From contig JACVVK020000191.1 in the NCBI GenBank assembly GCA_018292915.2, forward strand, positions 918,501 through 982,500: DNA of 64,000 bases, written 5' to 3'. The position numbers and the translations under genes are program-made. The DNA comes from Batillaria attramentaria (taxonomy: Eukaryota; Mollusca; Gastropoda; Batillariidae). How positions within the stretch are numbered: position 1 is the first letter of the stretch; each line of letters starts with the position of its first letter. Shown one piece after another: positions 20,960-33,200 of the stretch. The notes beneath the pieces are model-generated. The model ran no database searches. It was given only the letters and a program-made list of their open reading frames with translations, and was not told the origin of the DNA.

Positions 20960-21439
20960 CAGGGATCGATTTTCTCGCGCGCCGTGCGACTATGTCTCAT
21001 ATTTTGATAAAATGTCGCATAGAAATTTCGCAGAATGTGTCATATGTCGCACGAACATGACATCACAAGCGCACTTGACAACGCAAAGCAGAGATGCGCT
21101 GTCCGTGTCAGTCATAGAGTCTGTTACATTAATATAATTTTAGTGATGAGGCTTTCTTATCCCGCTCACCGCGCGCGCTGCCAGGAACTTTCGCTTGAAA
21201 GAGTTGCAAAAAATATTGGCGCATTAGTTTACTCGGTTCTGCGATCGAGAGGTCCTTTTCCGTTCACCTGAACGACTACATCACTGCACTTAGCCTAGTA
21301 GGAACAGGCTCTCGGCACAGACATGTGACAGAGTGATGCGGGTGAACTTGATTGTCTCAAAGAAAATGAAAATGTCTCATAAAAATGACTGGTCAAGGAG
21401 ACAATGTCTCATTGGCATTTTTGAGTAAATCCATCCCTG
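20960..21439. mobile_element. Short DNA transposon, hAT-like ends (non-autonomous)
   Basis: About 480 bp bounded by inverted ends CAGGGATCGATTTTCTC and, read inward from the right, CAGGGATGGATTTACTC. Ends beginning CAGGG are typical of hAT elements. The 8-bp flanks (TATATATG and TATATGTA) are similar but not identical, so the target duplication is uncertain in this AT-rich site. No transposase is visible. Confidence 0.55.
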
Positions 21440-21568
21440 TATATGTATTTTTGTTTGCATGGTCTTCGCAATCTGTCAGTGCGTCGTCTACTTATTATGG
21501 CAATGCAGCACTCCACCTGACAAGTGAATCAAGCACAAACAACAACTCAAGAAATACATTTGCCAACA

Positions 21569-21574
21569 TTTATT
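21569..21574 (-). other. Poly(A) signal of the BAG3-like gene
   Basis: AATAAA on the minus strand about 700 nt past the BAG3-like stop codon, the best placed hexamer for a 3' UTR running over 21550-22268. Confidence 0.45.
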
Positions 21575-22268
21575 CCAAACAAAAATACATGTGAATCCAT
21601 ACATAGTAACCAACCATGAGAAACAGCCTCATGTACTATAAGTGTGAACAAGAAAACAGCTTCTAATAACTTTGTGTTTCTAAATAAGCATATCACACCA
21701 ATCGATTAGGAATAGGATAAAACTATTAAAAGACAACAAAACAGCTGGAACTATGATGTTTTACCATTCCCAAGATCCTGGCAGAAACAGTCTTGAAAAT
21801 GCTTTTAAAAAACCCCCAGATCTTTCAAACTCTACACTCTCCGAGTGCAGGCACAACATTTACTGGTATACCTGTAACTTACATCTACACGTCTTGCTGA
21901 GGAAATAGCATCCACTGCAATGAATTAGAATGCAAACTTCTCATATCTTACATTTTATGATCATTATGTGGATATTGGTGTTATACGAGCAAAGGCTTGA
22001 AAAACACACAGCTAAGTTATTAAAACTGTTGCTACACAGTCAAAAATGGTAACAGCTCTGCACTCAAAATAGAGTGGAAAATAAGCATGTTATACAATGA
22101 TAAAAGCCCTGTTGACCATACTCACAAGTGTGAACCTTAACTTGCAGCAGAATATCGTTCATTCCCTGAATTCAATACCAATGTACTATGCACTAGAAAA
22201 TGTTGGCAATGTGAATGAGGCAGAAATAAATATCACAATTATTGTACGAACATTTGTAACACAAAAAG

Positions 22269-24286
22269 CTAGCATGAAACTTCACTGTCTAACACCATTT
22301 CTTTCACATGACTTGGGTTTTTCCCTTTCTTTGACCCCCCTGCATCTTTGCTACTGTCTGACATTTGTTGACCTTCCTCAGGCTGTGTAAGGGAGGCCTG
22401 ACTGCTACTGGTTTCCATAGGAACAGATGCAGACTGCGACTCAGACTGCTGGACATATGAGTCACTCTTGCTCTCTGTTTCCATTGCAGTCTCTGTAGCA
22501 GGTGCTGGTCCTGCTGGCATCTGCTGTTCGTTGGCATGCACCTTCAGCTCCAAGAGGTCAAGCGCTGCCTCAATCATCCGTACAGCATTTTTGCGAGCCT
22601 GACGAATGTTATCATGTCCATTAGCTTCCACAGAGTCCAGTTTCAGCAAATTCCGTGTAAGCATCTCTTCGAGGTATTTAAATTCTTTATCAGTTTTCAG
22701 TCCTTTGAAGTTGTTCACTGACTCTTCCAAAGACTTCACTGCTGTCACAACACCGTCAATAATCTCAAAGGCTCGTTCTTCCACTGATTTCTGTTTCGGA
22801 GGCTCCGGCTTGACTTCCTCTTGTTTCTGTGGAGGCTCAGACTGCTGCTGAGCTGGAGCCTGTGGCCGAGCCGCTGGTTGCGGGGGAGCACTGTACTGCT
22901 TTTTGGGCGATGCAGCTCTAGGAGAGGGTGCCCGCGCCGCCTCGTGCTTTACAGGGATCGTGTAGACAGTCTGCTGTGTTGGGCGAGGACTTCCCCTGTC
23001 TTGCGGCTGCTGTTGTGGCGTACGCGTGTGGACGCCATGGAAACCAGGCTGTGATGGTTGTGGTTGAACATGGGGCTGGTTCACAGGAAAGTGACGTGTT
23101 GAAACATGGTGGATGGGAATCTCCCTTACTTCCTCACCTGCCCCTTGCTTTGGTGCTGGACGCTGCTGCTGGGCAGGTGGTTGTGGTTCAGGCTGTCCCT
23201 GTGGGGGGTGGTTATGGTGCATGGCCCATGGGTGACCCTGAGGGGCAGCATGCTCTGGCAAGAACGCTTCTTTCTGGGTATGCAGGTGGAATGGAGGTGC
23301 AGCATGCTGAGGTGCAGAGGCAGGCTGCTCTGGAACCTGATGCTGTTGCTGATGATTTTGTTGCTGGTGGCCTGGTTGCTGATGACCTGGTTGCTGGCGA
23401 AATGTGGAACCCTGAGCAGGACCAGTCGACTCATGCTGTACTGGGATCTCAACAGCTCCTTTGCCAAAGTCCTGGACAGGATACCCTCTGGCACCCATGT
23501 ATGGTTGACTGTATCCACCAAAATAACCCTGTAAAACAAGAAGCAGAGGACAGATTTAGCTAGCGTGTCACTGACAATTTATGATTTTATCAATGAGCTG
23601 ATCAATATAATGACTACTAAGCAATTAAAATAGATATTTATTAAATTTAATATTCCTACATTATTTCACTAATAAACACAAAATGTTAACTATGCCCACC
23701 CATTTGCTGATCATATGACACTTAAATATTTAAGGAAAAAATGTGCAGAGGTCATAATCAAATATTTATTATTTGTGCTGGTGTTTCAGTATGAGGACTT
23801 TCACACACTGTCAAAGAGTTTGACACAAAGCAAATGGGACCGAAAAGTTCCCAAGAGATCAAACTCTGAATCTTTACGTATGTCGGCCATCGGTGGTCCT
23901 CTCTGCCCAAAAGGTCAATACCATAATTACGCAAGATCCACCACTACTGTACATGCCCAACCACCGTTACAGAGCACACTGATTTAGCAGGTACGTTAAA
24001 TGCGCAGATATAAACAGCATTTTAGTGACATACCCAAATCAAATACCGGGTTTAATTTTAAAAACAAAAACAAAACCAAAACAAAAAAAAACACGCCAGT
24101 CACAAACTGTGTTCTTTAGCTTACCATTCTTGGATCTTGCCAGGTCGTACTTCGTGTGTTGTGGTCGACAAAATACGGCCACCCTGATCCTCGATCGAAT
24201 AGCATTTCCCAACCTGGAGGTAACGGATCGTTATTCCTCATGAAACCTTGTTGTGCGCTTGGATAGTAGTACTGACTGCCTGCCAT
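22269..24286 (-). CDS. BAG3: BAG3-like co-chaperone (WW, IPV/IPI motifs, BAG domain), complete
   Basis: BAG3 (Starvin in flies) is an HSP70 nucleotide-exchange factor that links HSP70 and small heat-shock proteins to selective autophagy. Two minus-strand coding exons: 24125-24286 (54 aa) and 22269-23528 (419 aa), joined in phase 0, giving 473 aa. Exon 1 carries a WW domain at about residues 22-52 ([10 protein letters not shown], then WPYFVDHNT, then TTWQDP). The middle is rich in P, Q and H and holds three IPV/IPI motifs (VEIPVQ at 82-84, REIPIHH at 191-193, YTIPVK at 245-247), the known HSPB-binding motif. The BAG domain, about 303-384, starts [12 protein letters not shown] and ends [11 protein letters not shown] long plus-strand open frame over this exon is an antisense shadow. 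The domain set identifies BAG3; strict orthology is inferred. Confidence 0.94.
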
Positions 24287-24316
24287 CGCTCAGGCCGCCT
24301 ATTTATCAGTGCACCA

Positions 24317-24495
24317 GAATTTCTCGAATCGTCAACCACAGCCTCCCACGGGCGAGACCTTTCGAGAATATCCGTGAATGAACCGGAAGTAGTTACCCCT
24401 ACTTTAGAGCGGTTTCATGCCTTCTGGAAAGTTCAGTTTATATTTGTTCGATTATCACCGCTGCGGTAATGGAAGCTTCTAATGCGAGAAGCTTC
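24317..24495 (-). promoter_or_regulatory. Heat-shock promoter of the BAG3-like gene (HSE array and TATA box)
   Basis: Within about 210 nt upstream of the start codon there are five HSF-type elements: GAAtTTCtcGAA (24317-24328), TTCgaGAAtaTCC (24361-24373), a perfect trimer TTCtgGAAagTTC (24422-24434), and two GAAgcTTC dyads (24472-24479 and 24488-24495). A TATAAA on the minus strand lies at 24437-24442 and predicts initiation near 24410. HSF1 control fits known heat-inducible BAG3 regulation. Confidence 0.75.
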
Positions 24496-25310
24496 TGAAC
24501 TATTAAAAACTCTTTTGTAATCGAAGTAAACACCTTGTGAGTGTTGCCATTGATCAATTGTATTGTGCGTTTTGAGCTCGGGAGCCGATCGTGTCGGACG
24601 TGTCGATTACGATGTTTCGAGATCCATACACGGTCAAATAATAAAACCATGATTCATTTTGTAAACTTCTTTGCTTTGTACGCGTATACACGGGAATGTC
24701 TGTGCGTATACCTGTTTTGCCAGATCTGTCTCTTGAAAAGGCGTCTATCTGACGTAGGACTGTTCCGAACGTGCGCACTTGTGTCGTCTGCTGTAAACTC
24801 GGCGGTGATGTCAACAAACAAGTTCTGCAAGAAGTACAGGGCGTCGGTCAGCACAAACACCGTTTAAGCTTTAAAGCGGGTTGGAAGCTCGGGTCGCTGA
24901 CGGCTACGGCCGATGATCTGTTGTAACCTACGAACTAGCCATAAATGACCCTGCGCAGACGGTTTTTCCTCCTCCCCCATCACCCTCGTGGTGAATGGAT
25001 GAAACGCAACGCCCTCGATCCCTATGGTCTCCCCCCTCCCCTACCTTGTTCGGCTGTCTGTTGAAACGTTGAACTATGTGACCCCAATTTTTGCACATTA
25101 GTGTCTTTTTTGCATTACAACAAAGTTTTTTTCCGTAACTGCAAATGAAGCTGTAGCATGATTGCGTGCATTGTAGCTGCTTCCAGTGTAATGTCACATG
25201 TCAAACTATATCAATGACTTAGGGAAAAAAATAACATCGAGTATTCAATTATTCGCTAATTGGAGGGAATGTTCTATTCTCTCTCTCTCTCTCTCTCTCT
25301 CTCTACACTG

Positions 25311-25344
<34 letters not shown>

Positions 25345-26589
25345 CTTTAAGAACTTGAAAACGAAAAAGTCATGCAGCTGGCTCCGCACATCCACAAAAG
25401 AGTTTAAAAATGGAAAAATCCACATAGAATGATTAAAAAAGAAATTCCTTAGAACTGGTGATCAACTATAATTCTTGGAAAACGAAACAAAGTATGCTAC
25501 TCAAATGATTTTTGGGCCCTCAGCAGGCCCTTCATCAGGGGAATACAAAATACAACATAAATGATGTCAATTATACATAACTATATATATAATCTGTCAG
25601 TTACACAAACTACTGTACAACAGGATTTGGGATGAAAATACAGTTTGCTTTAGGATTGATGGGGAACTGAAGAACTTAAACAACATGTATACCGGCTGTG
25701 ACAGTGGCCTCAGTTTCACAACTTGAATTTGTCAAAGGCCAGGCTGCTCTGACAAGTCCATGGTCCAAGATCTGGGCTCATCCACTGGCATATCACCAGC
25801 ATACCTAGAGGAGACTGGTGCTCGAGAAAGTCATAATATCTTGGTACACAACCTTCATGTACAGGTCAGACTGGTTTGCTGCTACTAGTGCTCGTCCAAC
25901 AACTCAGCCTTAGTCAAGTGTATGTAGGATATAGCTTTAGTTGTCACAAATGCCAGTGTTCAGTTACCACAAACACCCATCATCCACCTCACACACACAC
26001 ACACACACACATATACTGACTGGCAGACACACAGCCAACGAAGCCCTGGTAGTGCTGAGCCTGGAATATTCAAGACTGCCTCTTTGGCCCTTCCAACCCG
26101 GCGATTAGACAAGGTAATTCAGCAAAGCCAGGGTTAAATTATACACTGACAAGACAGAGTTGTACACGGCTTTCATATCTGTCAGTATGCTATAATGAAA
26201 TAATGCAACAATCTACTTTGTAGGACCTACTTAGAGGCTAATGAAGAATGGTTTGTGAACAGTTCTGGAAGAGACACTGTGCTAATAATGGTTGTGGTTC
26301 ATAGACATGTCACACCAGCCCCCACAAAACCACAAGTGCATTTTCTTCTATTCGCGGCATTTAAAGAATACAAAAAACAACACTCAGCACTGAATATTTT
26401 CAGAAAATTTGACACATTCTATGAATTTGTTTCCCTTACTGCTTCCCTAAGTTCTTTTCAGATCAATCCATAAATCGTCCAAATCCTCATTTGTTCACAA
26501 AATGTGTCTAGTTAGCTTGCATCCGGTATGCGGTGTCGTGTTGTGGTTGGAGAACACATTGTGGACTTCGCAGCATCTGTACCTGTACA
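24496..26589. other. Intergenic region between the head-to-head BAG3-like and ERGIC3 genes
   Basis: No coding exon recognised. It holds a CT/TA/GA microsatellite (about 25278-25344), a repeat fragment with a CCTGATGAAGGGCC motif (minus strand, about 25514-25542), and a short CA run near 25990. The ERGIC3 promoter must lie near its right end, but no TATA box or clear motif was seen. Confidence 0.5.
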
Positions 26590-27179
26590 ATGCAGATGAA
26601 AGACTTATTTGACAGGTTGCGTCAGTTTGATGCATACCCGAAGACCCTAGAGGATTTCCGGGTGAAGACCTTTGGAGGAGCACTGGGTAAGTAGAGGGAG
26701 GATCGTGGAAGAGAGGTCCACCGCTAAGCACTTTGTAGTGTTGTGGGTGCTTTGGCTCCTTGGTACCAGTCATTTCCATCACTGCCATCGTAGGCAATGT
26801 TGCGAAGTGCCAGTGTCTGACCACTATGTGCTGAGAATGCAAGTGGCATATCCAGCTGTGATTACCAATAAACGCAAGTGTTCTCCAAAATCGGCTTGGC
26901 CGCCAAACTCAGCCAGATTAAGATCAGTGCGTCCATGGCTATTCGCCCGCCCGTATTGAAGCAGCCCATGTCGGCCTCTCTCAATTCAACGTGACCTTTT
27001 GGTGTGCGCTGTTGACCCAAAGATTTCTCACAGTCAGTCTAGGAAACACTTAGTAGCTCCGAAACGCAAAGAACTTAGAGACACGCACTTTCGTACATAA
27101 TCATCAGCGATTGCATTCAAGCACCTGGTCTTGCTGTCATTTTTGTCATGGTTGCTCACCTGTGAAATTTAGCCATTAA

Positions 27180-27273
<94 letters not shown>

Positions 27274-30200
27274 CCTCTCTGCTGCAGACAGTAGATAATG
27301 TTAAAATTAGCTGTTCTGGTTTTCACATTGACTGTTGAAGTGACTGTGTCTGTTGCAGTGACGCTGGTAGCAGGCTCATTGATGTTTGTACTGTTTGTGT
27401 CTGAGCTCAACTATTACCTGACAAAAGAGGTGCAGCCGGAATTGTTTGTTGATACCTCCAGGGGCCAGAAACTGCGCATCAATGTTGACATCACTTTTGA
27501 TCATCTACCATGTGGATGTGAGTTTTATTTTAAAATGTTTGTGTGTTTGAGGTTATATATATATTTATTAAATGTACCTTTGACAGGTTACAGAATATTA
27601 TTTTGAAGATCTGTACTATATGAGAATTCGTAGCATGCCCAGAATCACTGTACTACAATTGGGGGGGGGGGGGGGGGATAGGAAAACTTGTATGCTGCAT
27701 AAAGAAAGGAAGCAGTTTAGCAATTTTTTTCCCTCCATAGTTCCATCATAAAATGGCTTCCTAAATCACCAGACTTACAGCTCGTGATTTGTAAGTGAAT
27801 TCTAACTTCCTGTCTTAACCCATTCTTACTGAAACTTAAACATGCAAGCTACATTCTGCAAAGCTTGAGAGCACCTGTGATAGTAAACATGTATAACTGC
27901 CTGTGCAGATCTGAGCATTGATGCCATGGATGTATCAGGAGAGCAGCAAATTGATGTGGAGACGAGCCTCCTGAAGCAGCGACTTGATGCTACTGGTCAC
28001 CCTGTTGATGAGACACCACAAGAGGAAAGTGAGTACATAATTTGTGAACTGCTAATGTAATCACAGTTTAGTAAGTCAGGAAACAGCAATAATAGTGCAC
28101 TCTTTGTTGTTCATGTGAGGGCACAGTGCTTACAACTGGAAACCTTGCTTTCTTGCTGTGATCCTTCTCCCTTTTTTTTTTAAATCTTGTTTTTATAAAC
28201 ATTTCTTCCTACAGTTACGTTTACTGGGAACTAATATGCGTGTATAATAGTAAATATAACATGTTGAATCACAAATTTGTTATTAGTCTTTGACTGAATA
28301 TAAGTGAGTGATTTGATTGATTGCCACTACCAATAGTACCATTGCCATAATTCTGCTGTACAGTACAGTACTACATTTTGTTTTCTTTCTTAAATTTGAT
28401 TCTTCCAGAACTTAGTTCTGCAAAGGAAGAAAAGGCTGTTGATCCTGAGGTGAGCGCAAATATTCGCACATGTTTACAAGTATATAATTTGTCAAACTGT
28501 GGATGTCATTGTTTGCGTATATTATCAAATTCAACCCTGTCTTTTTTCCAATTAACTTATGGTCTGCAGAATTAAGAAGAGAATATAAGCTGGTAGCTTG
28601 TAATTCTTAGGACATGTATGTTGTGACAATGAAATGTTTGTGCGTTGTCTTGGTGGTGTATTTTTCATTTGTGTTTTTCTTGGGCTGACTGCACCTACAC
28701 CGAGGCAAATGCAGTTAATAGGATCTATAACCTGTTCACTCAGCTTATTCTGTGTTACAGGTAACAACCAAAGCACTGGATTCTGACAGATGTGAGAGTT
28801 GTTATGGAGCAGAAACAGAGGAGAAAAAGTATGTTAGTGATGTAAACAGATTTACTTTAGTTTTGCTTTTGGTGTTGTTGGTTTGTTTTCCTTGTTTCGT
28901 TTTAGATATTTGTGTGTGTGTGTGTGGGGGGGGGGGGGGGGCGGCCTGTGTTGTTGTTTTTTGTGCTACTTCTAGAAGATCTGCGTGTTTACATTAACTC
29001 AATGTATTTGGCAATTTTTTATTTTTGGTGTGTAGTATTGGAGGAGACGATTCTGTAACTTCTCCTCATAAACTAGCCATCACACTGACTTCGCAAACAT
29101 CACCTGTTGTGATGTTAGAGTTACATGTATCTTCAGCATGTGCTTGTCATGAGTCATACATTGTTAACAGATGCTGCAACACTTGTGAGGATGTGCGAGA
29201 AGCATATAGGAAGAGGGGCTGGGCATTTAATAATGCTGAAACCATTGAGCAGTGTAAGCGAGAAGGATGGTCAGAAAAGATGCAGGCACAGAAGAATGAA
29301 GGATGCCGAGCCTTCGGTCATCTGGAAGTCAACAAGGTAGTTTATGTTTCACTTTGCTTGTGTTGTGCAATTTGTTTTGGAATTTGATGAAGCCAAACTC
29401 TAGCTAGACTCTTGGGAGGCAGGGTGCTAGTGGTTCCAGCTCCTGTGTGCTATTTAGTAATTAAATTTACTTGGCTAGTCACAGCCGTTAATGTTTAATG
29501 TTTTCTTTCTTGTACAGGTTGCTGGAAACTTTCACTTTGCACCAGGAAAAAGCTTTCAACAACATCATGTTCATGGTAATGTGCTGTTTGTATGTTTTGC
29601 ACTTCTGTTAAGCTTAGAGTAAAGTACATGTAGAAGTAGTACTTCCAAAATTCTCGTTCACTGCTGGCATTTGTTACATGTATGTATAACATTGGGTATC
29701 AACACCATTTCTTTGTACTTGTAGTGGCACTGTGTTAGTGTGTGTTGCTCAGTTGATGACATGTAGGTTCAAAAGATAATCTGCCAGCCTGTCCTGGCCT
29801 GCCTTTGAATCAGAACAGGAGATGTAAATGGAAACGTTGAATGAGAACTCAGGCAAGATGGTTATCAGGGCTGAAAAGCTTCCATGTTTTGGTGGATGTC
29901 CACCTTTGGCTAAAAATGTTCCTTCCCCCAGAAAGTGTGTTTAATCATGCCAAAATGCACCAAGTTGCACAGGTTTTAGTCTAATTTAAAAAAATTAAAA
30001 AAAGGTTTCAGGCGAAGGGTGCCCCCTGACTGGCACCCCTAATGGCAGACACGTCTTTGCCAATTTGTCACTAGATGTTATACAAGGTTTCAGGCGGAGG
30101 GTGCCCCAGACACCCCTAACACGTCTTTGCCACTTTGTCACTAGATGTTATACAAGGTTTCAGGCGGAGGGTGCCCCCTGACTGGCACCCCTAATGGCAG

Positions 30201-33200
30201 ACACGTCTTTGTCACTAGATGTTATACAAGGTTTCAGGCGGAGGGTGCCCCCAGACACCCCTAACACGTCTTTGCCACTTTGTCACTAGATGTTATACAA
30301 GGTTTCAGGCGGAGGGTGCCCCCAGACACCCCTAACACGTCTTTGCCACTTTGTCACTAGATGTTATACAAGGTTTCAGGCGGAGGGTGCCCCCAGACAC
30401 CCCTAACACGTCTTTGCCACTTTGTCACTAGATGTTATACAAGGTTTCAGGCGGAGGGTGCCCCCAGACACCCCTAACACGTCTTTGCCACTTTGTCACT
30501 AGATGTTATACAAGGTTTCAGGCGGAGGGTGCCCCCAGACACCCTAACACGTCTTTGCCACTTTGTCACTAGATGTTATACAAGGTTTCAGGCGGAGGGT
30601 GCCCCCAGACACCCCTAACACGTCTTTGTCACTTTGTCACTAGATGTTATACAAGGTTTCAGGCGGAGGGTGCCCCCAGACACCCCTAACACGTCTTTGC
30701 CACTTTGTCACTAGATGTTATACAAGGTTTCAGGCGGAGGGTGCCCCCAGACACCCTAACACGTCTTTGCCACTAGATGTTATACACTTTTCTTTCTTTT
30801 GGATCATGGACCATTTTAAGCCGTTGATTATGAAATATGTAATCAGTAGTGTTGTAGGGCTGCATTTGCATTCTGTCATTTTGTTTTTCTTCTTTAAAAA
30901 AAAGCTGTGACTGCAGGAGATACTGCTGTGTCTTGAATTTGTGCAGGTTTGCAAAAGAACATGTAGTAAGAATTTAGCAATTACATAGCAAAACATTTTG
31001 TATTCACCGTTACGCTGCTAGGGCTTCAAGGTGAGCAAATTCTCAACTCACGAAGTCTGTTGGAAGTTGTGTCTCTCTTTGGATGATTGATACATGTCAG
31101 CCATTTTGCTTCTTGTTCAGTGTACATGTACTGATGTAGTGTGAAAATGAAATAGCAGCTCCCTTCAGGCTCTACAGGCAGTCTCACCTTCCTGTTTGCT
31201 TTTAGATGGCTGTATGGATCACTTGCTGTGTGTATGTTGCAGACTCAAACTGAAAGCATGTTCTGGTATTCATTCATTGTTATTTGTATGTCCTTACCAG
31301 TGCTTGTTCGACTGCGTTTCTGGAACTTTAACTTTCTGGAAAGTTTTTAACACGGAACAGTCCTATGTATGTTGTAGTACTTGTACTGTGTGTCATTGTG
31401 TACGTGTATAGATCATTCTGTACTGGAATGAGGCGGCTTTCCTACATATGTCTTGCAGAGAGAGATTACCTGACATCACAGACTGCAGTTTAGTCTGGGA
31501 CGGTAGTTTGACTGAAGGGAAGGAGTGAGCTTGGGAATGAATAGATCCTATTGCAGACAGGAGTCGCAAGAATGTATTCTGAAAATAGTTGTGACCGCTA
31601 GTGGGTCTGCTGGTATTCATGTTGAGATGGAAGTGATAATGATAGTACAAAGTACAAATATTTGTCATCCACATTGTGACTGTATGTCATTGACAACTGC
31701 AGTTTTACAGGATGGCCAACGTTTATACGTTTGTAAGTCATTCTGGTGTAGGTGATTGGCGTAAAAAAGCAGTGTAAGCATCCACTCATGAAGTATTTGA
31801 AATCCCAGCATAGAGTCCGAAATTAAAGCTTAAACATTATGGACTGTTCACTAAAACACGCGTGTATATATATATCAGTCTTACCAAAAGATTTCAGTTT
31901 TGCTGATATGGCAGTTCCATTGAGTATTACACAAGAAGGTAATGGTGAAACGCCAAATAAACAAAATTGAAATCTCATACAGTGTATTACAGTTCAGAGA
32001 TACATGTGTTTGAGAGAACAGTTCATAATGTTGAAGCTTTTATTTAAGATTCAGTCTTGATTTCAAATACTTCATGAGTGGTTACATACATTTCGACCTT
32101 ACTGCATGGTAAGCCTGTACTTATAGTGGCGTTTCAGACTCTTGAAAACAAGCCAATTATATGATAATTTATAATAGGTTGTGATAGGGTCGTCTGTTCA
32201 GCTGTATAGCTGTCTTTTTGCTCACATACTATTTTATGGAAATGGACATCACAGTGTACTTCAGATCTCTATAGGAACGAGGACCAGTTCTACAACATTC
32301 CAATGGATAGTTTCTGGAGCAGGAATACCCACAAAGCACATGGAGCATTTTCATTTTGCCTCTCCCACCCACAATTAATCATAGAGCTGTTGTACGGCAT
32401 CTGGTACATACATGTATTGATAAAGCTGTGTTGGGGCTGTGCTGATCATCCAAAGCACATATTCATAATGTACGTAGCCAAGCTTCTTTGCCTTGTTCTG
32501 ATCAGAATATTTTTCCCTTTTTTTTTTTTTTTTTTGCAGTGCATGACCTGCAGGCATTTGGAGGACAGAAAGTGAGTGCCATTGTTTTTCTTTAAAAAAA
32601 AAAAGGTTTATTTGTAAATCTTGTTTGGAGGTTGTATGCTGGCAGTTTAATGAATTAACACACACACTGGCAACTTTTCATCATTCTATCTGTCGCTGTA
32701 CAATTTTCACTGTACCTGCACTTTTATCATCCATTAAATGAAATGCAACAAATCAGCATGTGAAGTCATTTTGGAGGCAAAAACACGCTACAACACTTCT
32801 TTTTTTCTTGCTCTTGTCCTCTTCCTCGTCAAACCTAAAAGTACATATATACTGTGTCAGCTGTCTTTTACACTAAAAGATGGTGATCATCATCCGAAAA
32901 ACCTTGTGACACATTCAACAACCACTGTTGTAAATTTGTATTCTTCTTTCCCAGTTTAACATCAGCCATCGAATCAACCACATGTCGTTTGGTATTGACT
33001 ACCCTGGTATAGTCAACCCACTGGATGGGCTTCGTGAAGCAGCAGATTCATGTAAGTATTTTCAGTGGAACTAAGATTACAAGCAGTTTCACATGCAGTC
33101 ATCAAAACTGATAGTGAACAAGTCTATTTTTTTCTGACAGCACTGCAACTGCAATTTCATGATGGTAATATCAGGGTTCTTACACTGAATTTGAATAAAT

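Noticed and set aside
22928..23563. 211-codon plus-strand open frame
   Set aside because: It lies antisense to the BAG3-like second exon, whose frame has clear domains; the plus frame is a GC-rich shadow.
29025..29170. Open frame running into ERGIC3 exon 6 without a stop
   Set aside because: The family sequence goes from exon 5 (EEKK) straight to CCNTCEDV; the extra stretch is intronic and only open by chance.
30004..30786. CRISPR-like array
   Set aside because: Units are contiguous 71-bp tandem copies with no variable spacers, in a eukaryotic intron.
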